Source: Rubripirellula amarantea
Lineage (GTDB): Bacteria > Planctomycetota > Planctomycetia > Pirellulales > Pirellulaceae
DNA length: 64,000 bases
NCBI RefSeq assembly: GCF_007859865.1
Contig: NZ_SJPI01000001.1
Coordinates: 2,621,132 to 2,685,131 of the forward strand
Direction: 5' to 3'
Numbering within the stretch: the first letter of the stretch is position 1; each line of letters begins with the position of its first letter. The position numbers were made by a program, and so were the translations under genes. Positions 16,976-25,886 of this stretch are shown here, one piece after another. The notes beneath the pieces are model-generated. The model was not told the origin of the DNA. It worked only from the letters and a program-made list of their open reading frames with translations, and did not search any database.

Positions 16976-18748
16976 CTAGCTCAAAATCATGTCGTCGCAG
17001 GTCATGCCACCGGGGATCATGGGCAACACGTGTTCTTGGTACGGCACTTGGACGTCGAGCAAGTAAGGTCCCTTGTGGGCGATCATTTCGCGGATCGCAC
17101 CTTCGAGGTCTTTCTTCTCTCGAATCGTTGCGGCACCGCAACCATAACCCTTCGCGATTTGGACAAAGTCAGGATAGCGATCTTCGGCGTATTGAAAACG
17201 ATCCGCGTCGCTCTTGCCTTTAGCTTCTTCGTGGTGGATTGGGCCGAGGTAAGTATGGGCGCGGTTGCGATCCATGAATCGGTCTTCCCACTGAACCACC
17301 ATGCCAAGGTGTTGGTTGTTGAGCAAGAACACCTTGACGGGTAGTTCTTCACAGAAGCACGTCGCAAGTTCTTGGACGTTCATTTGGAAGCTACCATCAC
17401 CATCGATGTCGATCACCAACGAGTTCGGGAGCGCCGCTTGCACACCCATCGCGGCTGGCAAGCCGAAGCCCATCGTTCCTAAGCCGCTGCTACTCAGGAA
17501 CGTGCGAGGACGGCGGAACTTGAAGAACTGTGCCGCCCACATTTGGTGTTGTCCCACGCCAACGCTGACGTAGGTGTCCATGTCTGCGGTGATGTCCGAC
17601 AACGTCTTGATTGCATGCTGCTGCAGGATGCCGTCAAACTTGTCGTCGTACTGCAGCGGGTATTTCGCCTTCAACTCGGTACAGTGCTGACGCCACTCGT
17701 TGATTTCTGGCTTCTGAACGACCTTGTTCAATTCCGTCAAAACCGGCTTCACATCGCCACGGACGGGAATGTGCGCAGTCTTGTTCTTGTTGAGCTCTGA
17801 TGCATCGATATCGACGTGAATGATCTTGGCGTCTTTAGCAAACGCTTCCACCTTACCGGTGACTCGGTCATCGAAACGAACACCCAGTGCGATTAGCAGG
17901 TCACAATCGCGAACGGCATAGTTGGCGTATGCGGCACCGTGCATCCCGAGCCAATCAAGGGAGAACTCACTTTCCGGTGAAACGGCTCCGATGCCCATGA
18001 TGGTGGTGACGGTTGGGATACCAGTCTTATTGATGAATTCACGAAGCTCTTCGCTCGCACCGCCCAAGATCACTCCGCCACCGGCATAGATCACGGGACG
18101 TCGCGCGAGTTTGATCGCAGCGGCGATTTGGCGAATGGTTTCGGTCGGCGCAGTCGGTGGAACAGGGTCATAGCCCGGTAAATCCATCGGCGGATCCATA
18201 TCAATGTCAGTCAGGTCGCCCAATTGAATGTCTTTAGGCATGTCGATCAGGACGGGGCCAGGCCGACCGCTTTGCGCGATGTGGAAGGCTTCCTTCATGA
18301 TCCGCGGTAGATCGCTGAGCTTGGTGACCAAGTAATGGTGCTTGGTGATGCCACGGCAGACTTCGACCATGGGCGTTTCTTGGAACGCGTCACTGCCGAT
18401 TGCAGCGGTGGGGACCTGTCCCGTGATGCAGATCATCGGAATCGAATCCAATTTCGCGTCGGCGATAGCGGTGACCAAATTGGTGGCACCTGGACCGCTG
18501 GTGGCCATCACGACACCGACCTTGCCGGTGGATCGCGCGTAGCCTTGAGCGGCAAATGCGCCACCCTGTTCGTGACGAGGCAGGATGGTTCGCAGCGAAT
18601 CACCAAACCGAGTAAGGGCTTGGTGCATTGGCATGCTGCATCCGCCAGGATAGGCAAACAGTACTTCGACGCCGTGCTCGACCAAGGATTTGACCAAAAT
18701 GTCGGCACCATTCATCACGCGCGTTTCGGTAGCAGCTTTCGTACTCAT
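16976..18748 (-). CDS. ilvB: Acetolactate synthase large subunit
   Basis: A 590-residue ThDP enzyme that condenses two pyruvates (or pyruvate plus 2-oxobutyrate), the first committed step of branched-chain amino acid synthesis. Features in order: [10 protein letters not shown], catalytic Glu60 in [14 protein letters not shown], the FAD-linked middle domain, and the ThDP/Mg site [14 protein letters not shown]...LLNNQHLG with QWEDRF after it. Full length. The small regulatory subunit gene (ilvN) is not adjacent in this window, as is common in Planctomycetes. ATG 18748 has GAAGAG shortly upstream. It is divergent from crcB. Confidence 0.93.
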   Translation of the reverse strand: MSTKAATETRVMNGADILVKSLVEHGVEVLFAYPGGCSMPMHQALTRFGDSLRTILPRHEQGGAFAAQGYARSTGKVGVVMATSGPGATNLVTAIADAKLDSIPMICITGQVPTAAIGSDAFQETPMVEVCRGITKHHYLVTKLSDLPRIMKEAFHIAQSGRPGPVLIDMPKDIQLGDLTDIDMDPPMDLPGYDPVPPTAPTETIRQIAAAIKLARRPVIYAGGGVILGGASEELREFINKTGIPTVTTIMGIGAVSPESEFSLDWLGMHGAAYANYAVRDCDLLIALGVRFDDRVTGKVEAFAKDAKIIHVDIDASELNKNKTAHIPVRGDVKPVLTELNKVVQKPEINEWRQHCTELKAKYPLQYDDKFDGILQQHAIKTLSDITADMDTYVSVGVGQHQMWAAQFFKFRRPRTFLSSSGLGTMGFGLPAAMGVQAALPNSLVIDIDGDGSFQMNVQELATCFCEELPVKVFLLNNQHLGMVVQWEDRFMDRNRAHTYLGPIHHEEAKGKSDADRFQYAEDRYPDFVQIAKGYGCGAATIREKKDLEGAIREMIAHKGPYLLDVQVPYQEHVLPMIPGGMTCDDMILS

Positions 18749-18935
18749 TTGCTCTTCGGGTTATGGGAAAAAGCGGAAATAGGAGGTGGGGAAATCGCCA
18801 ATTCGATCGGCCAATCAAACCGGATGGCGGAAAACGCCAAAAACTGACATTGTCGTGGCGAGCGAAAACCCCGAATTTACTTGCCAACGTAAGTTCGAGC
18901 CGTATTTTAGGCAATGGTTAAAACTGTACACACCC

Positions 18936-19352
18936 ATGACAACTTGGCTCAATTTGATCGCGATTGCCTCTGGAGGGGCCCTGGGCTCGGTTTGTCGGTA
19001 CATTGTGACGATTGCAGCGGCTGCGTTTCCGGGCGGTTCGACCATGTTGGGCACCACGGTAGCCAACATTCTAGGTTGTGCCGCCATAGGTGCCTTTGCC
19101 TCATTTCTGGAGGTCCGCCACGCTGGATTGGAGCCGACTAGTGGTCAATGGTTCCCTGAACCAGCTCGCTTGGCCATTCAGGTAGGCTTTTTAGGCGGTT
19201 TCACGACGTTTTCAACGTTTGTAGCCGAGAAGAACATGCTTTTTCAAGGAGGACGCATAGGTCACGCGTTCCTGTATTTGGCGGCCAACCTTTTGTTGGG
19301 GTGGTTAGTGCTGGTATTGGCTGCGGGATGGGTGAAATCATGGATGAGCTGA
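18936..19352 (+). CDS. crcB: CrcB/Fluc fluoride channel
   Basis: A 138-residue four-helix membrane protein that exports fluoride as a dual-topology dimer. Family marks: GGALGSVCRY in helix 1, LGTTVANILGC with the pore Asn, and the signature GFLGGFTTFSTF carrying the Phe box and central Na+ site. The end overlaps the next gene by 13 bases, indicating translational coupling. A single crcB gene implies a homodimer. I looked for a fluoride riboswitch between 18749 and 18935 and found no convincing match. Confidence 0.92.
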   Translation: MTTWLNLIAIASGGALGSVCRYIVTIAAAAFPGGSTMLGTTVANILGCAAIGAFASFLEVRHAGLEPTSGQWFPEPARLAIQVGFLGGFTTFSTFVAEKNMLFQGGRIGHAFLYLAANLLLGWLVLVLAAGWVKSWMS

Positions 19353-21946
19353 AAAAGACAATTGTCATCATCGCCGTGTTGGCTTGCGGGTGTTGGGTCA
19401 TGGGACCGGCATCAGCGGTCGATCCTGTTTCATTTCCGGGCTATTCCGCCTGTGATGCGATGCGAGAAGACTCTTCACTGCACGCAGTCGATTTTGTGAC
19501 ACCCGAGCAAGGATTGGCAGTCGGAGATCGCGGATTGATCTTGGCGACGGGTGACGCGGGACAAACTTGGACGCTCGCACCATCGCCGGTCGAGTGCACG
19601 CTTGAGGATGTCGTTTGGCTCAGCACGAAACAAGCAATCGCGGTGGGTGGGGGCTACGATCCCATCACTCGCATCAGTCGTGGTACTGTCTTGCGGACTA
19701 ACAATGGCGGAGCGACGTGGCAATCGATTCCTCGGCTAGACCTTCCCAAGTTGCGTCACATCGAAAAACAGGACGACGGTTCGTTACTAGCGGTTGGCGA
19801 TTGGTCGCATGGTTCGCTGTCTTCAAAGTTCCAAAGTCACGATCGCGGTCTCAATTGGCAAGACGCTAATCGCGGTTCGCCTCGCAAGGTGGAAATGTCG
19901 CTCGCGAAAGACACCAGTGACGATTTGGCACGTTGGAACGCACTCACTCGGTCGTCATCCCCTATCCGCGATGCTTGCCGAGTAGACGCAACAACGCTTT
20001 GTGCCGTTGGGGATCATGGAACGATTCTTCTTAGCCGAGATAACGGCCAAGTTTGGAAACCAGTTCGAGGCGAAGATCGTCACGCGGCGATTCTGTTTAT
20101 CAGTAGCACTGCTGATCAAGTCCCTTGGTCGATCGTGGGCAGTGAAGCTCTGCAGTGGCGAAACCGAGTGGCGGTCCTATTGGCCGACGAACATTGGTCC
20201 GCCGCACCGCCAGATGAAGAAGTGAGCCCTCGAGAGCTTGCTCATCAAACGGCCATCATGCTAGGTGCCAGCGGTGTGGACGTGATGACGCCGGAAGGTT
20301 CGTCATCGATAGAGATTGAAGCTTCCCGTTGGATCGCGATTCATCGACCTGATGTTGTCGTGATAGATGAAAGTCTTCCGCAGGATGTGAATGATGCATT
20401 CTTTACCGCAGCGACCGGCGCGGGCGTCTATCGTGTTTTGAAAACGTCGTGGGGACAACGCGGCGCGGCAATGCTGCATCGTAATGCGATCCTAACTCAA
20501 GTTGGCGCGACGGCTTCCGATTTGACGAGCGATGCTTTTCAATGGATTGATCCCATGAACAGGCATGGTCGATTCGATGAGGATCGCTCCGTAATTTTAA
20601 GTCGAGTCTACGAGTCTGGTTCGGCATCAATTGGTGGAGGTGGCCAAACAATTGCACATGGACTGCCACGTAGCCAAGGGGCGCGACTCATCGCACCCGC
20701 GCGCGTAGCATCCCGGCATCGGTTGCAAACCATTCAAGCAAGGTTGCGACAATCCAACTACCTTCTCGGCCACATTGAAAAGGTTCGCGATGAGAACCGA
20801 TTTAAAGAAATGCTAGGCATGCTCCTCGACCAAACAGCGAAAGAGGATCAGCTTCGCATGGCGTGGTCTGTGTTTTTGCATGCAGAAGACTCTCCTGCAG
20901 TTGAGTCCATCGCATTGGCTTGTCTTACTGAACGATTTGGAAAGCTTTCTGTCTCGCGTTGGGCCGAAAAGCGATTGGAGATCACCAGTCGAAGCGCTGA
21001 AATGTCAAAGCTGGCGTCGATGAGTCTGATTGCAAAAGCGATCGACACATCGGACGCAACATCATCGAATTCCGTCGTCGTTTCACCCTTTCAAAATCTT
21101 GACGCTCCATCCCCAGCGTTCCAACAAGCTTCGGCAGTGATCCCCGCGCAATTCAATGGATCCGAAGTAGTGCAGGCGCAAGCATTCGAAAACAAAACAA
21201 ACACGAGCGGCGTCGCGGATGTCGATTTGCAATTCAACTTTCATCCCGCGATTCTGCTTAGCGGGACCCATCGCAAACGGGATGACACTGCGGTACCGAT
21301 TCGCTTGGGTGTCGCTGCGGCGGCTCGTGAACCCGCATCGGCTGAACGACAACGCATTATGCAAAATGGAACGCCTCGTTGGGCGGAACTGCTTCGTGGC
21401 AGCATCAACAAGCAAGTGATCGCGGCGCAAACATCGATTCGTCCTCGGCTCGACGGCATTCTCGACGATGATTGCTGGGCCAACGAAAAGGTGAGTGTCA
21501 ACGGCATCGGCGTGTTTGCATCGTACGATCGGGACTATGTTTACCTCGCTTTGGGATGCCAGTCCGACAGCTTGGGGCCGGACCCTCAGCCGCAAACCGC
21601 TCACGCTCGCGACCAACCGCTCGCAGCAGTCGATCGTATCCGGGTTCGCCTCGACACGGATCGAGACCTATGGACTTCCCACGAACTAGAATTCACCGAT
21701 GCCGGGCGAACCCGAGATACCATCAACGGAAACTCAGCTTGGCAGCCCACGTGGTACGTTGCATCGCATCGGGAAGGGAACGTTCTGGTTTTCGAAGTCG
21801 CAATCAAGCGTCAAGATTTGAAATCGGATCCGATCCGCCGTGAAGAGAGCTGGTACCTGTCGACGGATGTATTGGCGGCCCATCAAGATTCCGTTTCGCT
21901 GATGTTCCCCGACCCCAACGAATGGCTACAGGTTACCTTTGAATAG
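19340..21946 (+). CDS. Secreted YCF48-like propeller protein with CBM9-like C-terminus
   Basis: An 868-residue exported protein. Signal peptide 1-26 (MDELKKTIVIIAVLACGCWVM...ASA). Residues about 40-240 have repeated YCF48/BNR-type blades: AVGDRGLILATGDAGQTW, AVGGG, LRTNNGGATWQSI, LAVGDW, SHDRGLNWQ, AVGDHGTILLSRDNGQVW. A middle alpha/beta region (about 250-400) and helical region follow. The last 165 residues (IRPRLDGILDDDCWANEK..., FASYDRDYVYLALGC) look like a family-9 carbohydrate-binding/DOMON fold. ATG 19340 lies inside the crcB end; GGATGGGTG precedes it. Its 3' end overlaps nagA on the other strand by 21 bases. Role unknown, probably glycan-related at the cell surface. Confidence 0.7.
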   Translation: MDELKKTIVIIAVLACGCWVMGPASAVDPVSFPGYSACDAMREDSSLHAVDFVTPEQGLAVGDRGLILATGDAGQTWTLAPSPVECTLEDVVWLSTKQAIAVGGGYDPITRISRGTVLRTNNGGATWQSIPRLDLPKLRHIEKQDDGSLLAVGDWSHGSLSSKFQSHDRGLNWQDANRGSPRKVEMSLAKDTSDDLARWNALTRSSSPIRDACRVDATTLCAVGDHGTILLSRDNGQVWKPVRGEDRHAAILFISSTADQVPWSIVGSEALQWRNRVAVLLADEHWSAAPPDEEVSPRELAHQTAIMLGASGVDVMTPEGSSSIEIEASRWIAIHRPDVVVIDESLPQDVNDAFFTAATGAGVYRVLKTSWGQRGAAMLHRNAILTQVGATASDLTSDAFQWIDPMNRHGRFDEDRSVILSRVYESGSASIGGGGQTIAHGLPRSQGARLIAPARVASRHRLQTIQARLRQSNYLLGHIEKVRDENRFKEMLGMLLDQTAKEDQLRMAWSVFLHAEDSPAVESIALACLTERFGKLSVSRWAEKRLEITSRSAEMSKLASMSLIAKAIDTSDATSSNSVVVSPFQNLDAPSPAFQQASAVIPAQFNGSEVVQAQAFENKTNTSGVADVDLQFNFHPAILLSGTHRKRDDTAVPIRLGVAAAAREPASAERQRIMQNGTPRWAELLRGSINKQVIAAQTSIRPRLDGILDDDCWANEKVSVNGIGVFASYDRDYVYLALGCQSDSLGPDPQPQTAHARDQPLAAVDRIRVRLDTDRDLWTSHELEFTDAGRTRDTINGNSAWQPTWYVASHREGNVLVFEVAIKRQDLKSDPIRREESWYLSTDVLAAHQDSVSLMFPDPNEWLQVTFE

Positions 21947-22858
21947 GTCGAAGGCATTGGACCGAGTCCATTTTGCGATCTGTTGATCGGTAGCACCAAC
22001 TCGCGATTTTAGGATCTCAATCATTTTCGGCATCGTCGTAGCGCAGCCAGCAAAGTGATTGTCGCGAGTTCCATCAGCTGTCATTGCCCACGCGGCGCCG
22101 TCGGAATCGACGATGACCGATTGGCCGGAGAGCGAATGAATGCCGGGGCCCTGGCCGGCTGCACTGATCGCGTCGGTGGTGATGATAACATGATCATCTG
22201 GCACGCATCGCAGGTAGTTCTTCAATGCATAGTCCGGAACATGGTGTCCGTCCGCGATGAACGAAATCGTCAAACGATCGGCTAGCGAAAGGACCCGTTG
22301 GATGATGTTGTCATGTCGATTCATCAAAGCGGGGCATCCGTTTCCCAAGTGAGTGAACATTCGCAAGCCACAATCAATCCCGCATCGAAGTTGATCAAGG
22401 GTTGCATCGCAATGGCCCGCAGCAATCACGATGTTGTTGTCCGACAAAAACTTAGTGGTCGCTCCGTTGGGATCGTGTTCGGGCGCGAGGGTCAACATGC
22501 GGACCCAGCCATCGCCCGAATCCAGCAACCGCTTGGCCGTTTCCACCGTAGCGGGGATCACCGCGTTTCGAGGATGAGCACCCACGTAACCATCATCGGA
22601 GTTGATGAACGGACCTTCGACATGGATTCCAGCGATCGTCTTCGCAATTTCGGTATCGCCGCCAATGAACTGGGCAAGCCGACTGATCTTTGACGTCATC
22701 GCCCCAACCGAATCGGTAATCACGGTCGCCAGGATTCTATCCACTCCGTCGCGCCGCAGTCGCCTGCACGCGGCTATTACCTGCTCGATGTTCAGATCGG
22801 CCGCGTTGAAATCTACTCCCGCGTATCCGTTGACTTGCACGTCAATGCAGCCACTCAT
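21926..22858 (-). CDS. nagA: N-acetylglucosamine-6-phosphate deacetylase, short N-terminus
   Basis: A 310-residue amidohydrolase that converts GlcNAc-6-P to GlcN-6-P and acetate. Metal and substrate motifs: DVQVNGYAGVDFN at the very start, GIHVEGPFIN (Glu ligand), AAGHCDAT (His), MFTHLGNGCPAL (His), DGHHVP and the catalytic Asp in TTDAISA. Typical NagA is about 380 residues; here the N-terminal beta-sandwich strands preceding the barrel are absent because the start overlaps nagB by four bases (ATGA), leaving no room for an extension. The C-terminal strands are also short. Coupled to nagB, so function is well supported. Confidence 0.88.
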   Translation of the reverse strand: MSGCIDVQVNGYAGVDFNAADLNIEQVIAACRRLRRDGVDRILATVITDSVGAMTSKISRLAQFIGGDTEIAKTIAGIHVEGPFINSDDGYVGAHPRNAVIPATVETAKRLLDSGDGWVRMLTLAPEHDPNGATTKFLSDNNIVIAAGHCDATLDQLRCGIDCGLRMFTHLGNGCPALMNRHDNIIQRVLSLADRLTISFIADGHHVPDYALKNYLRCVPDDHVIITTDAISAAGQGPGIHSLSGQSVIVDSDGAAWAMTADGTRDNHFAGCATTMPKMIEILKSRVGATDQQIAKWTRSNAFDLFKGNL

Positions 22859-23619
22859 GACACCGCTTCGGCGGACTGCCGGGTAGCAAGGTCAAGTCGG
22901 CTAGCTGCAGTTTCGTCGACGATCAATGTGGCGTCGTTGTGCTGGCGAAGGATACTGGCGGGAACCATAGAGGATATTTCACCCTGGACCGTGTCGGCGA
23001 CTGCCTTGGCTTTTCTTTCATCAGGGACACTGCAGAAAATAGTTTCCGCCTTCATGATCTGCTTGATTGACATTGTGATCGCTTGCGTTGGCACGTCGTC
23101 GAGAGTGGCGAACCATCCTTCACCCACCTGTTGTTGACGGCAAGCCTCATCGAGTTCCACCACTAAGTACGGGGCATCGGTGTCAAAGTCCGCGGGTGGA
23201 TCGTTGAAAGCGAGGTGTCCATTTTCACCAATGCCCACAAGCGCCAAGTCGATTTTGGTTTGAGTGATCAATTCGCTTGTCTTGGAGATCACTTCTTGGA
23301 TGTCGCCGTCTCCTTGAAGGTAGTGAAAAGCGTTCAAAGGTACTTTGTTAACAAAACGCTCTTTCAAATAGCGGCAAAACGAAGCGGGGTGTTCAATTGA
23401 CAATCCAACGTACTCATCAAGATGGAAGCCGGTCACCTTAGACCAATCAATCCCCGGTTGCTTTGCCAATTCGCTGAGTACTTCGAACTGTGAGGAACCG
23501 GTTGCGATAACGATATTGGCGTGTCCCTGGTCAGCAATTTTCTGAATCAGTTGTTCTGCGGCCTGGGTGGCCACCCAGCGGCCCATCGCTTGTCTATCCT
23601 GAGTAACAATAATACGCAT
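22855..23619 (-). CDS. nagB: Glucosamine-6-phosphate deaminase
   Basis: A 254-residue aldose-ketose isomerase/deaminase converting GlcN-6-P to fructose-6-P and ammonia. Diagnostic blocks: VIATGSSQ (phosphate loop), GFHLDEYVGL with catalytic Asp/Glu, and GIGENGHLAFNDPP with the general-base His. Length matches the family. First gene of the nagB-nagA pair, with ATGA overlap to nagA; together they feed amino sugars into glycolysis. Divergent from the hydrolase gene at 23658, 38 bases away. Confidence 0.93.
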   Translation of the reverse strand: MRIIVTQDRQAMGRWVATQAAEQLIQKIADQGHANIVIATGSSQFEVLSELAKQPGIDWSKVTGFHLDEYVGLSIEHPASFCRYLKERFVNKVPLNAFHYLQGDGDIQEVISKTSELITQTKIDLALVGIGENGHLAFNDPPADFDTDAPYLVVELDEACRQQQVGEGWFATLDDVPTQAITMSIKQIMKAETIFCSVPDERKAKAVADTVQGEISSMVPASILRQHNDATLIVDETAASRLDLATRQSAEAVS

Positions 23620-23657
23620 CTATCTTTCGCAATCTATAGTTTTAAAGGTACGCCACG

Positions 23658-25814
23658 ATGATTCGGTTTTCATGGATCGTTTGTTTCGCCATCGTAGCAA
23701 ACTCAATCGTATTTGAGTTTTGCTTTGAACGAACTGTCATGGCCCAAGTACTCATTGCTGAAAATGACGCCGACAAGGATCAAGCGTCCGCTGCAACCAA
23801 AGTACTAGGTGCGGGCGAGTTGCCGCGTGATGCGAGACTGAAGGATGCAAAGACACTCGACGATCATTTTCCAATGCAAGTGCCCGACAATGCTGGGCAA
23901 TGGCAAACGCGAAGCGAGCAGTTGCGTCGTCGTGTGCTTGTAGCCACGGGGTTGTGGCCGATGCCCGAGAAAACGCCGCTCAACGCGGTGGTTCATACGA
24001 AAATCCAACGTGATGGTTTTTCGGTCGAAAAGGTCTATTTCGAAAGCCTGCCCGGTCATTTTGTAACGGGACTGTTGTTTCGACCTGATCCCGATCGTGT
24101 TCAGGATGTTGAAGCGGGAACTGATAGTTCGGACAGCCCTCGATATCCTGGTGTACTTTGTCCGCATGGTCACGGCGGACGAAACCAAGCGTACAGTGAT
24201 GCGGAACTGAAATCGCAACTGGAAATCGGCGCGGAACATTTTCCGGAATCCGGTCGAATGCCAAAGCTAGCGCGTTGCGCAACGCTGGCACGAATGGGCT
24301 GTGTCACGTTCATTTTCGATATGCTCGGCTACGGCGACTCGAATCAAATCTCGTTTGAGGTCGCTCACCGCCACGCCAAAGCTCGGCCGGAAGAGTCGAT
24401 ACGTACGCCAGGACGCTGGGTGATGTACAGTGCCGATGCGGATCTAAGGTTGCAGTCGTTGATGGGATTGCAAACCTGGAACCTCGTTCGAGCGTTCGAC
24501 TTCTTGGCTTCGTTGCCCGACGTAGACGCCGACCGTTTGGCTGTGACCGGTGGCAGTGGAGGCGGAACACAATCCATCCTGCTAGGAGCGATTGATGATC
24601 GAGTGAAGGTGACGTTCCCCAACGGCATGGTGTCAACTTCGATGCAAGGTGGGTGTTACTGCGAGAATTGCAATTACCTTCGCGTGGGAACCGGTAACGT
24701 TGAATTGGCCGCCCTGGTCGCACCTAAGCCAATGGCGATGACCGCCGCTGATGATTGGACCAAAGACATGATGACCGATGGTTATCCAGAGCTTCGCCAT
24801 CTGTACGCAATGATCGGCGACGAGGCGGACGTCTATTGCCGGCCAATGTTGCACTTTAAACACAACTACAACTACGTCACTCGGGCAACGATGTACCAGT
24901 GGATGAACAAACACCTCGAACTAGGTTTGGGCGAACCGGTGGTGGAACAGGACTACGTGCCGCTTACCGAGACCGAGTTGGTGGTGTGGGATACGGATCA
25001 TCCGGCGCCCAAGCAAAGTGGTGTCGAACACGAACAGCAGGTGTGTCAGTGGTTTGACACTCAAACGGCCAAGGCAATAGCATCTCTTGATGCGCAAGAG
25101 CGACGCGATGCATTGGGCCAAGCTTGGTCAATTATCTTCGATGTTTCCATTCCCGCGATGGTGACATACGAACGTGTAGGTTCAGGCCTTCATGAAGGAA
25201 TGGAAATCGAACGTGGGTTGTTGCGAGACGAGATCGGCGAAGTTGAGATTCCTCTGTTGACGCTACGTTCGCCCGAGGCCAAGGGGAATCGCGTCATGAT
25301 TTGGACGGCCAAAGAAGGCAAGGCACATTCCTTGTCACATGCAGAATCCCGGGATCGGATTGAGTCGGCGATACGCGATGGATTTACGGTGCTGGTTCCC
25401 GATGTGCTGGGGCAAGGCGAGTTCACGTCGGATGGTCACGCTTGGTCGAAACAACGGCTCGTCGACGACGATCGTCAATACAGCGCGTTTTCGTACGCCT
25501 ATAATCGGCCACTCGCGGTCGAGAGATGCGGCGACTTGCTTAGGGTGGTCGCTCATGCCGAGCAAAATCATCATGCCGACCAGGGTGAACTGGTCTTATC
25601 GAGTTCCGGGGATTCGATTGCTTGGTCCGCCGCCGCAGCAGCGATTGCGGGTGAAAGGGTAGATGATTTTCAGATCGACGGTGCTGAATTTCGCTACGAG
25701 CACGTCAATGACTATTCCGATCCCATGTTCGTTCCCGGCAGCGTCAAGTATGGCGATGTCGATACTTTGTTAGAGCTTCGCTCACCTCACAAGATTACAC
25801 GTATCGAAAATTAG
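23658..25814 (+). CDS. Secreted alpha/beta-hydrolase (acetyl xylan esterase-like)
   Basis: A 718-residue exported protein. Residues 1-29 form a signal peptide. The first hydrolase domain (about 90-420) has the oxyanion segment GVLCPHGHGG, FDMLGYGDSNQ and the nucleophile elbow TGGSGGGTQ with Ser300; a CYCENCNYL Cys cluster follows. His residues in HFKHNYNYV could complete the triad. The C-terminal half (about 480-700) looks like a second, degenerate alpha/beta-hydrolase domain (VLVPDVLGQGEFTSD, LVLSSSGDSIAWSA). Planctomycetes use many such esterases on sulfated or acetylated polysaccharides; the substrate is not readable here. Confidence 0.75.
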   Translation: MIRFSWIVCFAIVANSIVFEFCFERTVMAQVLIAENDADKDQASAATKVLGAGELPRDARLKDAKTLDDHFPMQVPDNAGQWQTRSEQLRRRVLVATGLWPMPEKTPLNAVVHTKIQRDGFSVEKVYFESLPGHFVTGLLFRPDPDRVQDVEAGTDSSDSPRYPGVLCPHGHGGRNQAYSDAELKSQLEIGAEHFPESGRMPKLARCATLARMGCVTFIFDMLGYGDSNQISFEVAHRHAKARPEESIRTPGRWVMYSADADLRLQSLMGLQTWNLVRAFDFLASLPDVDADRLAVTGGSGGGTQSILLGAIDDRVKVTFPNGMVSTSMQGGCYCENCNYLRVGTGNVELAALVAPKPMAMTAADDWTKDMMTDGYPELRHLYAMIGDEADVYCRPMLHFKHNYNYVTRATMYQWMNKHLELGLGEPVVEQDYVPLTETELVVWDTDHPAPKQSGVEHEQQVCQWFDTQTAKAIASLDAQERRDALGQAWSIIFDVSIPAMVTYERVGSGLHEGMEIERGLLRDEIGEVEIPLLTLRSPEAKGNRVMIWTAKEGKAHSLSHAESRDRIESAIRDGFTVLVPDVLGQGEFTSDGHAWSKQRLVDDDRQYSAFSYAYNRPLAVERCGDLLRVVAHAEQNHHADQGELVLSSSGDSIAWSAAAAAIAGERVDDFQIDGAEFRYEHVNDYSDPMFVPGSVKYGDVDTLLELRSPHKITRIEN

Positions 25815-25886
25815 TTAGCCCTCGAGGCACTGGTTATCATAGTTCGATCGTCTTGGTTTCTATTGTTCTTTCGGCTCGGAGCCTTC

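Noticed and set aside
18749-18935. Fluoride riboswitch upstream of crcB
   Set aside because: A GGTGGGGAAATCGCC segment loosely resembles part of the motif, but the conserved pseudoknot and terminal pairing could not be placed.
19340-21946. PIG-L deacetylase domain in the middle of the propeller protein
   Set aside because: The PPDEE segment superficially resembles the PHPDDE motif but the other conserved residues are not seen.
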